Shown: in pieces, positions 1 to 9,095 of the stretch
How positions within the stretch are numbered: the first letter of the stretch is position 1
How the letters are laid out: each line of letters opens with the position of its first letter
NCBI RefSeq assembly: GCF_000002515.2
Contig: NC_006041.1
Span: 1,054,001-1,118,000, forward strand
Reading direction: 5' to 3'
Source of the DNA: Kluyveromyces lactis
Lineage: Eukaryota; Ascomycota; Saccharomycetes; Saccharomycetales; Saccharomycetaceae
DNA: 64,000 bases
Position numbers and translations under genes: made by a program
The notes under the pieces: generated by a model
The model's input: the letters and a program-made list of their open reading frames with translations, nothing else
Told to the model about the DNA's origin: nothing
Databases searched by the model: none

Positions 1-429
1 CCTCCCAAACTGGCTCCAGCTTTTATATTCCTTATTTAATTATAATATTATGATGATTTTGATGATTATATAAATACACCATTGTTTTTTCCTATTTTAT
101 TCTGGTTTTACACGCCCCTTCTGATATTTTGGGGAAAAGCCGCTGAAGTTCTCTGCATTACCTTAATTTTTTTCTCGGCATTGATATTCTGTATCGTTAT
201 TTACGATGTGTCCCCTTTTCCTTGGGTCTTTTTTCTCTGAAACACTAAAAAGCCACTAATCACACAATCTTGAAACAGATAATATATATTACATACAAAT
301 ATAACATATATATATCGGTGCATCATCGATAGGAGAACTTATATCATTTAGCGTTATCGCAGAAACTAGTTGAATAAGTTCAATAAAGGTTCCCACCAAG
401 TGAACTAAAAAAAAAAAAGTTTGTGTTTA
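1..429. promoter_or_regulatory. RVS161 upstream region
   Basis: No coding sequence is seen. The stretch is AT-rich, with a run of TATATA near 307-314 and a short poly(A) tract just before the RVS161 start. It is probably the RVS161 promoter and 5' leader. Confidence 0.4.
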
Positions 430-1230
430 ATGTCCTGGGAAGGGTTTAAAAAAGCTATCAACCGTGCTGGTAACAGCGTGCTCATCAAAAATGTTGACAA
501 GACTCATGATAAAGATTATGGAATGGAAGAGCGTAGGTACAGGGTCCTTGAGAAAGCAGGTAAGGAATTACAGAAGGAGGCAAAGGGATATCTTGATTCT
601 CTAAGAGCAGTTACCGCGTCTCAGGTCACTATTGCAGAAGTTATCTCGGATTTGTACGATGATTCCAAGGCAACCAGCGCGTCAGCACACAATATAGGGA
701 ACTACTATCTACAATGTGTTAGAGATTTTGATACGGAAACGGTGAAACAGTTGGATGGGCCCTTTAGAGAAACTGTGCTTGAACCAATCACGAAATTCGC
801 CACTTATTTCGATGAAATTGAAACAGCTATCAAGAAAAGAGAACATAAAAAACAGGATTACGATGCAGCAAAGGCTAAGGTGCGTAGACTTATCGATAAG
901 CCGGCTAAAGACGCTACCAAGTTACCTCGTGCCGAAAAAGAGTTGGCCTTCGCTAAGGATATTTACGATAATTTGAATGACCAATTGAAATTAGAACTTC
1001 CACAACTAGTCTCCCTCAGAGTGCCCTATTACGATCCAAGTTTCGAAGCATTAGTGAAGATTCAGTTGAGATTCTGTACTGAGGGGTACACTAGACTAGC
1101 GCAAATTCAACAGTATTTGGACCAGCAGTCACGTGATGATTACGCAAACGGTCTTCTCGATCAAAGAATCGACGATTTATTGCAACAAATGTCAAATCTA
1201 AACATTTGCGCTCTAGGTTTCAACAAATAA
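430..1230 (+). CDS. RVS161: Rvs161 amphiphysin-like BAR-domain protein
   Basis: The protein has 266 residues, close to the 265 of S. cerevisiae Rvs161. It begins MSWEGFKKAINRAG, the conserved amphipathic N-terminal helix of N-BAR proteins, and the rest is charged helical sequence typical of a BAR domain (about residues 10-235). There is no SH3 domain, which separates it from its partner Rvs167. In yeast the Rvs161-Rvs167 heterodimer binds curved membrane and drives scission of endocytic vesicles; Rvs161 also acts in cell fusion. The ATG at 430 was chosen because the open frame before it starts only with a TTG. In S. cerevisiae RVS161 and SAT4 are convergent neighbours; here they keep that arrangement with one extra gene between them. 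Confidence 0.96.
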   Translation: MSWEGFKKAINRAGNSVLIKNVDKTHDKDYGMEERRYRVLEKAGKELQKEAKGYLDSLRAVTASQVTIAEVISDLYDDSKATSASAHNIGNYYLQCVRDFDTETVKQLDGPFRETVLEPITKFATYFDEIETAIKKREHKKQDYDAAKAKVRRLIDKPAKDATKLPRAEKELAFAKDIYDNLNDQLKLELPQLVSLRVPYYDPSFEALVKIQLRFCTEGYTRLAQIQQYLDQQSRDDYANGLLDQRIDDLLQQMSNLNICALGFNK

Positions 1231-1837
1231 TAAGCAGCAACAACACAGTATATATGTATATGTATGTCTTCATCTCACATTCACGTTTTAATCCTACTGC
1301 TGGCTGAGTCGTCTGCCCTCTCGCACTATCCCTTGTGTTCTCCCGGGTAACTTCATATTCAACATGAATTTTTCGAAGTTTTCGGAACAAAAACCAGATA
1401 TTTCAAAATTCAAGAAATATCAAACGCTACTAAATGATCTTTGACCTGACTATCATCGAAAGAGAAAGTTCGAACGAAAATAGTTACAGCTCTATTAAAC
1501 TGTAGAATAGCAAGGGAGGTTGGGTTTGTCTGAAGAGGCATACAAAACTTTGATATATTGACCCCCTACCTAATTGATCCTTCGATAATATTGAAGAAGG
1601 AAAAAGAAAGAAACAAACTACCTTATCGCTCCTTCTCCGAAATATTTTTTCTCGTGAAGATCATCGACATTTGGGACTAAGTCGATTGGAACAAGGCCTA
1701 TGGTTCTCTTATCCCTTTAGGTCTGCGCTTTTTTTCACCATATCATTTCTGTCTCTCTATTTCTCTGCTGCTCTTCGTTTCAATATTTTTGTCTTAGCAC
1801 ATTTCCATTGGTTTCCTCGTTTCTTTAAGTTACAGAC
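1231..1837. promoter_or_regulatory. RVS161-SCAP-like intergenic region
   Basis: No convincing gene is seen. A Reb1-like site CCGGGTAA lies at 1343-1350, about 490 bases before the next start codon. The last 150 bases are pyrimidine-rich, which fits a transcribed leader or core promoter of the downstream gene. Confidence 0.4.
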
Positions 1838-4800
1838 ATGTTCATTAAAGTCCGGTTTCCACCGTTTTTGTCTCAATGTGTATTATCCTACCCCCAAGTT
1901 TTCATTGTGATTCCACTTCTAATCACTTTCCTCATCTCGTATTCGCCATTAGTATCTAAATCTTCTGCATATGAGGCATCGAATACTTATCTTTCAAGAA
2001 CACTGTCCACATACGGAAATGTGACTGGTTCCTCAGATTATAATTACTCTCTCACAAAAGTGATTCTACAGCCAGATGATGGGTCTAACGCATTATCAAA
2101 GTCATTTCTTATAGACTCGCTTGCTGCACAAGCGAAAATCATGCATAACATTTCAGACGACGTCATTTTACATTCACCTTTCGACCTTTGGAATAACGAT
2201 ATTGATCTATTGCGTAACGACAGATCACCAATGGCGACTGTCAACGGCAATTTGCATAAGATTCCTATGTTCTTGTTCCAAGGACTGGTAAAGGTCAATG
2301 GACGTGTTTCCTTTGCAAATCGACTATCGTTTACTATTATGTCACAGTGGGATAAAAATGATGTCATTTCATCGCACCTAAGTCAAAACGTTGAGGAGAT
2401 GAATAAGATTAGAAATCAATCGAATTTTTATATCTTCACCAATGGATCTACGTTGCTACCACAAAGTCAGAGTTCAACTTCACTAGAGAATACTGAAATA
2501 TTCCAATTCCATATCTCTAAACTGAACGGTTTCGATTTTCTATTGATTCTTACTATCTATTCCCTTATCGTATCGTTCTTTATATATAATATGGAACATA
2601 TGAAATCTGTGAAGTCGCCTTTTGGAATCTCGGTCGCTATCATCGCACAATTGATTTTGACTTTATACACTGGAAAAGCTGTAACATGCTTTTTTTTCAA
2701 AACTTCGTCCGATAACATACCATGGTTTTTGATATACATCCCAATCATGTTTGCATCGTTATCGAACCTTTTCAAATTGACCATAGAGAAAAAGGGTACC
2801 ATTTTCATCGAAAGGGAACCCGTGTTCATTCAGACAAGTAACGATCAAACTAATACACCTCCTTTTCTCTCCTCCCAACAAGACTTTCTGAACTCAATGG
2901 TAAAATCAAATCGTGACACATTAAGAACAACGTTGGCTATGCTTATTCTATTGGTCATCATCACTCCGTTCAGTAGAAAAGTTTGTTGTTTTTTCATTAC
3001 TGCATTACTCACTAATTTATTTTTGCAGATCACTTATTTCTGTGCCGTGTTGAGTCTGGACCACAGAAGATTCACTTATAATGAGCTACTAGCATTGAAT
3101 AACGATGATTCCAGTAGCGATCTCAATGTCTCCTTGGATAGAGGGTTGGAAGAAACCAATTCTAGATGGACAGCTTGGATTGAATTGTTTACAGAATTGA
3201 ACGAATGGCTTCCGAAGTCGCCTCTTCTATCAAGATGTTCGACTTTAACTGCCTTTTATATGTTATATTTGAACACAAGATTCTCATCGATTCGTTCTTC
3301 TTCGTCAATTTTTTACAAAATTCTTAGAGGAAAGTTTTTCAATTTCATGACTTTTTCATCGCCGTTCACAAAAGTTGTCTTCGATAAACGATTTGTTTCA
3401 AATGAGTTGTATCGTCTCAGTGGTTCTAAGATATCTAGCAGTAACGTACTACTAAACGATCCTGTTATTGTCATTAAACATAATGCTAAATTCCAATCTT
3501 TGGACGGCAAAACCTACAAACAAATTGCTGACATGTACAATTCCTCTCCAATGAATACGTATAAGTTCGATGTCTATTATTTTATTGAGTTCTCGATATT
3601 TCTACTATTGATATTAGTATCAACCTTGTTGGTTCTTCAATTGATCATACGAAAATTGGATCACCATAATATTAAACTCTATGAAATTAATATGGAAGAA
3701 AATAAAAGGAAACCTTCTGCAAAGGGAACAGCATTTGATACATACACATCTTCTTCTTCCTCGTCAGGACCAGCTTATAAACAGGATTTAAACAAAAATG
3801 TGTTCCATATCAAAGAACTATCGATCAATGGACACGAACTTGATATAGTTGATATGGCTACATCTAAAGCACCGTTTGTCGTTTCCATAGGTCTTGATCA
3901 CAAAGTTCTTGTTTGGTCACCATTGAGTAACCCATTACCAGCTCCTACTGAGATTCCACTTCCAGTTAAATTTTGGCCAGTAGTGTATACTACGATATCG
4001 AATAACGGTACCTATATTGCTTTTTTCAACAATACAGGAAGAATCACATGTTGGTCTCGTAAGACAATGTCATTCATTTGGAATATTAAATTGGAATCCT
4101 TTGATTCTAAACCTCCACTAGAAGCGTTCTTTAGAAAAAAGACGGTACCAGGCTTCATGAAACGTAAAGATGCGCCAAAGACATCATATAACAACATTGG
4201 TATGGAAAGAAGGGGAAGCGCTATCTCCTTGAAGTCTTTGGTGTCGGTATCTTCTGCAACGTTTGGATCGAGCGGTCCAGGCGATGCGAGTTATGAAAAT
4301 TTCAATGCCCTCTCCTCTGATGATGAAAACATGGATGAATTCATTTTCATAAATGCATCCAACCTTATCAATGTTATAGATAATCAAGGCAATTTAAAAT
4401 CGCAGCAAATTACCTCCTCAGAAAACCGTCTCAAATCTTGTAAGAGATTGGTCACACCAAGAATGAATGAAAGATTAGTATTGTGTGACGAAGCCGGAGA
4501 GTTATATGTGTCAACAGTGGTAAACAATAAATGGAGAACAAGGAAACTATTGGTTGTTAGAGATCGATTTAACAAGGGTAAAGGATTGATGACCCCACGC
4601 TCATTGAGGATGAAAATGGGTATCCCTGCCACACCATCCGATGAAACATTGAATGATTCATGTTCCTCTGCGTCGACATTTGAATCTTCTGAAACTGATA
4701 ATACGTTGTTGTTGGTTCCTTTTGTCGGTATGGCTGTTAAGAAAAGCGGGCGTTTTGCCGAATTGATCGACGTTCAAAGTGGTACATCAATTAAAAGAAT

Positions 4801-5566
4801 TAAGGTAGGAGATTTCATACCAGGAACTTTAAGGGTTTTCCATGACCAACCCACCCATTGTAGGTTTTGTGGTAGTGCGTCTGTTGCAACTTTATCTATA
4901 GCATACACCTCTATGAAAAACTCACTTATTATGCATTCTTTCCAATTGGAAAGTAGAACTAAAACTAGTATATGTCTACGTGTTGAGCGTGATCCACGTG
5001 AAATCCGTTGCTTAGGTTTAGAGTCAGTGGTGGAGAAGAAGTATCATTTGTCCAATGTGGATCGTTGGGATGTAACCGAAAATAATACTTTGATCGGTAT
5101 CAGACGTAAACCTGAATTAATTGTTGCTAATCCTGAACAAAAAATATCTTCTTCTTCGATGTTGCGTTCCATCTCTGCTTGCGAGTCCGATGTTGATAAC
5201 AAAATCTATAAAAGAAACAACGCGAATTGCTCAGCTAAGAGATTAAGCAATTTCGAGATCCATAATGTTTGGGAAGGATGGACGATGGATGCCAACGGTA
5301 AAGTTATTTTCCATGAAATTCCAATCGGAATTAATGGACTCCTAGTCAATAGAATAGGACCTTTAAAGAAATTTGGAACTAAATCTATAGTAGTTGGGTT
5401 TGGAAACATTATGAAAATGTTTTACCTAGGTCATGAAGAGTTCATATTGGAAGCTGATGCTGCTGGAGTAAATGAAGAAAATAGCGGATTGCGGTTTGTC
5501 AATAAGAGACGGGAAAGGTTGGTTCACAAGATCAGTCCCAACTATGAAGTAATGTCTGAATCTTAG
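1838..5566 (+). CDS. SCAP-like sterol-sensing membrane protein with WD-type C-terminal region
   Basis: This 1242-residue protein has the layout of SREBP cleavage-activating protein (SCAP; fission yeast Scp1). It has one hydrophobic segment near residues 20-38 and a long loop to about 230 with several N-x-S/T sites. A cluster of membrane segments follows (about 231-251, 261-279, 294-313, 362-378, 384-404), placed like a sterol-sensing domain. After a further loop comes a last segment at about 569-592, then some 640 soluble residues with WD-like strands (for example IGLDHKVLVWSP and NNTGRITCWS). The end of the sensing region reads VLSLDHRRFTYNEL, resembling the LSIDIRRMELADL stretch of animal SCAP as I recall it. 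SCAP escorts SREBP from ER to Golgi when sterol is low. No such gene lies between RVS161 and SAT4 in S. cerevisiae. The family call rests on architecture and this local match. The cargo here is unknown. Confidence 0.78.
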   Translation: MFIKVRFPPFLSQCVLSYPQVFIVIPLLITFLISYSPLVSKSSAYEASNTYLSRTLSTYGNVTGSSDYNYSLTKVILQPDDGSNALSKSFLIDSLAAQAKIMHNISDDVILHSPFDLWNNDIDLLRNDRSPMATVNGNLHKIPMFLFQGLVKVNGRVSFANRLSFTIMSQWDKNDVISSHLSQNVEEMNKIRNQSNFYIFTNGSTLLPQSQSSTSLENTEIFQFHISKLNGFDFLLILTIYSLIVSFFIYNMEHMKSVKSPFGISVAIIAQLILTLYTGKAVTCFFFKTSSDNIPWFLIYIPIMFASLSNLFKLTIEKKGTIFIEREPVFIQTSNDQTNTPPFLSSQQDFLNSMVKSNRDTLRTTLAMLILLVIITPFSRKVCCFFITALLTNLFLQITYFCAVLSLDHRRFTYNELLALNNDDSSSDLNVSLDRGLEETNSRWTAWIELFTELNEWLPKSPLLSRCSTLTAFYMLYLNTRFSSIRSSSSIFYKILRGKFFNFMTFSSPFTKVVFDKRFVSNELYRLSGSKISSSNVLLNDPVIVIKHNAKFQSLDGKTYKQIADMYNSSPMNTYKFDVYYFIEFSIFLLLILVSTLLVLQLIIRKLDHHNIKLYEINMEENKRKPSAKGTAFDTYTSSSSSSGPAYKQDLNKNVFHIKELSINGHELDIVDMATSKAPFVVSIGLDHKVLVWSPLSNPLPAPTEIPLPVKFWPVVYTTISNNGTYIAFFNNTGRITCWSRKTMSFIWNIKLESFDSKPPLEAFFRKKTVPGFMKRKDAPKTSYNNIGMERRGSAISLKSLVSVSSATFGSSGPGDASYENFNALSSDDENMDEFIFINASNLINVIDNQGNLKSQQITSSENRLKSCKRLVTPRMNERLVLCDEAGELYVSTVVNNKWRTRKLLVVRDRFNKGKGLMTPRSLRMKMGIPATPSDETLNDSCSSASTFESSETDNTLLLVPFVGMAVKKSGRFAELIDVQSGTSIKRIKVGDFIPGTLRVFHDQPTHCRFCGSASVATLSIAYTSMKNSLIMHSFQLESRTKTSICLRVERDPREIRCLGLESVVEKKYHLSNVDRWDVTENNTLIGIRRKPELIVANPEQKISSSSMLRSISACESDVDNKIYKRNNANCSAKRLSNFEIHNVWEGWTMDANGKVIFHEIPIGINGLLVNRIGPLKKFGTKSIVVGFGNIMKMFYLGHEEFILEADAAGVNEENSGLRFVNKRRERLVHKISPNYEVMSES

Positions 5567-6047
5567 AATGGTAGACAAGATTAATGATAATATAATATTA
5601 AACACCTTATTTATTTATATTTGTCTATAGTTGTATCCTTCCTTTGGAAGGTAAGTTATATAGGCTATCACACACGTAAAGATTTATGATACTTTTTTTT
5701 TTTAGTTACCGATTGTTGAATTTGGGATCGAAAAGTAGAATTTGATATTATATCGTGATTTACTCATGGAAAAATTATTGCCAAAAGACAAAAACTTGTT
5801 CGGTTAGCAGTTGTTAAAAACATCCAATTGCATGTTGAGCATACGCCTTTGGAACATGAATTGAAAGAGAGGGAATAAATATATAGTTTAAAGTTACAAA
5901 AGAAAAAAGAAAATGTGCCAAAGTGTTTAACTTTTCTCATCTGACCTGGCGCATATAATATTACAAAGTATCTTGCTAAGTATCTTACATGTATGTTGAT
6001 AAAAACAAGTGTATTATTTTTTCTTTTTATTTTTTGGTCGAAGGATT
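5567..6047. other. Convergent 3' intergenic region (SCAP-like gene and SAT4)
   Basis: The region lies between two convergent genes and should hold both 3' ends. It is AT-rich and contains a small hairpin (arms CCTTCC and GGAAGG, loop TTT) at 5637-5651. No gene is seen. Confidence 0.4.
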
Positions 6048-7738
6048 CTATTTGATTGGGTGACCTTCATGACAGCAAACGATTTCTCTTCCCCATTCAC
6101 TATTCAATATTTGATCACCACTTAACCTTCTGCTAGGTACAGGATCCAAAATTGAATATATGACATTTCTGCATCTAGCACGTTTTAACTTTTCAATCGG
6201 ATCGTATCCGGCGGCATTTTTTCTTCCCTTCAAATATTTCAGATAAAATTCATCTTCCTTTTGAGCTGTGGCCCAAAGCTGGCGGCCGGTTCTCATCGCC
6301 ATGTAAATTACACCGCAAGCCCAGATATCCACTGCTCTTGGATCAAATTCTTCTTGAGTATATTCTTCTGGTGCAATATAGGGCCCAGAGCCACAAACTC
6401 CACCACTGAGATGAATCTCTTTTTCCCATGCCATTCTGAAACATTCGCTGTTACCGAAATCAGTGATCTTTAGAGTACCATCATGAGTGAGCAGTAGATT
6501 CTCCGGCTTTAAATCTCTGTGGCAAACGCCCATATTATGCATGTAAACAACACCTGTTATTAGTTGTTTTAAAAAGCAGTCAGCTTCTTGGTATTCTAGT
6601 TTCCCTGCTGCGATAATCAAAGTGAACAAATCACCACCTGAGCAATACTCCATCACCTCACAGTAATCACCCTTTGCGTCTTGGAAAAGATCTAGAGTTT
6701 CTATAATATTGGTATGCTTCAAAGATGAAGAGATGCAGAATTCAGACGTCAACCTCTTCGAATATTTCACCGGATTTTCAGTGGGTCTTCTTCTAAATTC
6801 TTTAACAGCATATAAAATTTCTCCACTAACGCTTTTTAAGTTCTTCTTGTGACAAATCCGTACCACACCGAAGGAACCTTTCCCGATAACTTCCTGGCAT
6901 CTCCCATATTTCTGCCCAAAGGTAACAGACCCATGATGCAATGGGTTGACAGCGTCTTCAAAATTAAGCATTTTTAAGTCTGGTTGGCTTTGCTCTTGTT
7001 TTGTCCCCAGCACTTGTGTAGCCCCACTATAAGGATAAGCAGTCCCATTTTGAAGTTGATAAGTCTCGGCAGAAGCGGCGTCCACTTGCTTTATGAGACC
7101 TGCAAATAATGATGGTGGATCACCGGATTTCATTGACTTTATGAGTATATCCGGTACAGCAGATTTGGCTTCACCACGTAATTTTTGTGCACCAAGCATA
7201 TTTTTAATCATAGATCCCAACTTCTCCTGTCTCTTTGCATTTTTCAAATGGTGTTCATGGGTCCCATCCTCGTGCAGGATGAACCTACGGTTTGGATTAG
7301 GACACGTATTTGCAGAGGATAGAGTCGATAAGTTTGCCGTTGATGATGCAGAATGGAGCTTTTCTGTACTGGAAGCGATGGATTTACCATCTGATGCTAG
7401 ATGTTGCTGTGAATTGAAATGCTTATTGTTGTAACTCGAACTATTGATCGTAGAAGTAGCTCCTGAAGCTAGTCTTGGGGACGAAGGTCTGGTGCCATCA
7501 TAGCGGTACCTTGATGAAAGGGAAGAAGATGACGAAGACGAAGGTGGTGAAGGCGGGGAAGCCGTGGTACCCGTTCCGGAACCTGCAGAAGTCGCCTGTG
7601 GGACCTGACTAGTACTAGTATTGACAGAAACATTGTGTCTCGGAAGATCTTCATCAGGAGAAACTTTGGACACACCAAAGAGTTTACCAATCTTAGAGCT
7701 AAACGTGCCCTTTCTTGATCTTGTTCTCAGCACAGAAG

Positions 7739-7770
<32 letters not shown>

Positions 7771-7892
7771 AAATGGCCTGCCTTTGGCAGGCCATCAACT
7801 GGATCTGATGGATTCCTGGGTATGGAAGCAGTAACTGCGGCGGCAGGTGCTGGCGCAGCTGCCAGCTGTGATGGCAGCGTATCAATGCTCAT
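6048..7892 (-). CDS. SAT4: Sat4/Hal4-type serine/threonine kinase
   Basis: The 614-residue protein (603 in S. cerevisiae) has a low-complexity N-terminal half and a kinase domain at about 329-605. Visible kinase motifs are the glycine loop GKGSFG, the VAIK-type lysine in AVKEF, the catalytic loop HRDLKPEN, DFG and an APE-type element reading IAPEE. Sat4 (Hal4) stabilises plasma-membrane nutrient and potassium transporters and so confers salt tolerance. A glutamine run near residue 42 is encoded by CTG/CAG repeats at about 7741-7770. The ATG at 7890-7892 is preferred because the codon before it is GTG. The neighbour RVS161 matches S. cerevisiae synteny (YCR008W next to YCR009C). Confidence 0.93.
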
Positions 7893-8390
7893 CACCCAAA
7901 AGCAATAAAAAAAAAAGATGCAATAATTTGTATTTGTTTCGGAGCGGCTGGAAAATAGCCAAAAAAGATTGGATAAAAAACCGGCGGTAGCTTTAGAAAC
8001 TGTAAGTTCTATTCAAATGCAATAAATTGATAATGTGTATGTATTTTGTTGTGCTGCTTGTGTTTTTTTTGAGCGAAGAGATGTGTAACGGTGTAAAATT
8101 TATTGCTCAAAATACAAAACTTGTATGAAGTAAAGCAAATTACAACTGAAATTTAACCAAATAAATAAGTAAATGAAATAAACAAAAAAATAAAGAAAAT
8201 ATGCAACTCTCAAGCGAATTAACAAGCGAGCGCTCTTTTCGAAGGGGAAAAACTTTAAACAAAAAAAACTTCTCAGAGACTTCTCAGAGGAAAAAAGAAT
8301 CTTTAAGCGGGAATTCCAGAAAAATTGCAACAGGTGAGAAATAGGAAAGGAAAAAAAAACAACAGATAGCAAAAGGGGAAAAAAATTAAA
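7893..8390. promoter_or_regulatory. SAT4 upstream region
   Basis: The SAT4 promoter probably lies here. The sequence is rich in A runs and contains no recognisable gene. Open frames on the minus strand lack an ATG start and run into the tRNA-Asn gene. Confidence 0.35.
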
Positions 8391-8464
8391 CGACCCCGGA
8401 GAGGATTGAACTCTCGATCTTGCGATTAACAGTCGCACGCCTTAACCAGCTTGGCCACGGAGTC
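8391..8464 (-). tRNA. tRNA-Asn (anticodon GUU)
   Basis: On the minus strand the 74-base sequence begins GACTCCGTGGCC and ends CCGGGGTCG, giving a paired acceptor stem. The anticodon loop reads CTGTTAA with anticodon GTT. The T loop GTTCAATCC and the D-arm GGCCAAGCTGGTTAAGG match the yeast tRNA-Asn sequence closely, so both internal promoter boxes are intact. There is no intron. Confidence 0.97.
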
Positions 8465-8833
8465 GTATTTGTGGAATATCGGGATTTTCTGAGTTTCATA
8501 TTCGGGCTACCTGTTGTGGTATATGACTGTACATGTCACGTGGCTTAGATCTTGTCAGATCTTTATTAGAAGAATTCATCTTGATTAGCTATCTATCTCC
8601 TAGTAGAATTAGATGCACCTGGTGTCTGTAGATCTGATCCCTACTAATTAGTAGATTAGATCTGAGTACTGGTTTATATACTTTGCTATGTGTCAGTGAC
8701 ACAAAACTATCATTAACCGCCTATTATATTGGTATCACCCGGTCATGCATTATGACTAGTTCCAACGAAATCAGTGTTCTGCAACCGTTGAGCGAACCTG
8801 TAGTGCAAAGTTTTTCTATTTCTCAAGTACAGA
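8465..8833. other. Spacer between two tRNA genes
   Basis: No gene is seen. The spacer has repeated AGATCT words and short palindromes (for example CTACTAATTAGTAG near 8641) and a CACGTG near 8538. Retroelement remnants often lie beside yeast tRNA genes, but no element with paired ends could be defined. Confidence 0.3.
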
Positions 8834-8905
8834 TCCGCGATAGTTTAATGGTTAGAATTCGCGCTTGTCGCGTGCGAGATCGGGGTTCAATTCCCCGTCG
8901 CGGAG
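8834..8905 (+). tRNA. tRNA-Asp (anticodon GUC)
   Basis: The 72-base sequence begins TCCGCGATAGTTTAATGG and ends CCCCGTCGCGGAG, so the acceptor stem pairs (TCCGCGA with TCGCGGA, plus the G discriminator). The anticodon loop CTTGTCGC carries GTC, and the T loop is GTTCAATTC. It closely matches yeast tRNA-Asp and has no intron. Confidence 0.97.
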
Positions 8906-9095
8906 TATATTTTTTGCCCTCTAACCCCCCCAGATAAAGAATGCCAGACCTAGAATAGATGTTTGAATCCCGACATACATACCCCATTGGTCAGCTCTAC
9001 AACTGATCTATAAATGCTTTACTACAATGCTAAATTACTATAATTAATTAATATCTAAGTCGATGTCACGTTTATAGAAAGCTTCCGCGAACAAT

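Noticed and set aside
8100-8438. 112-codon minus-strand frame
   Set aside because: It overlaps the tRNA-Asn gene and has no ATG start.
8512-8833. Possible retroelement end remnant between the tRNA genes
   Set aside because: A TGTTG-type start and short palindromes are present, but no matching end or flanking duplication could be seen.
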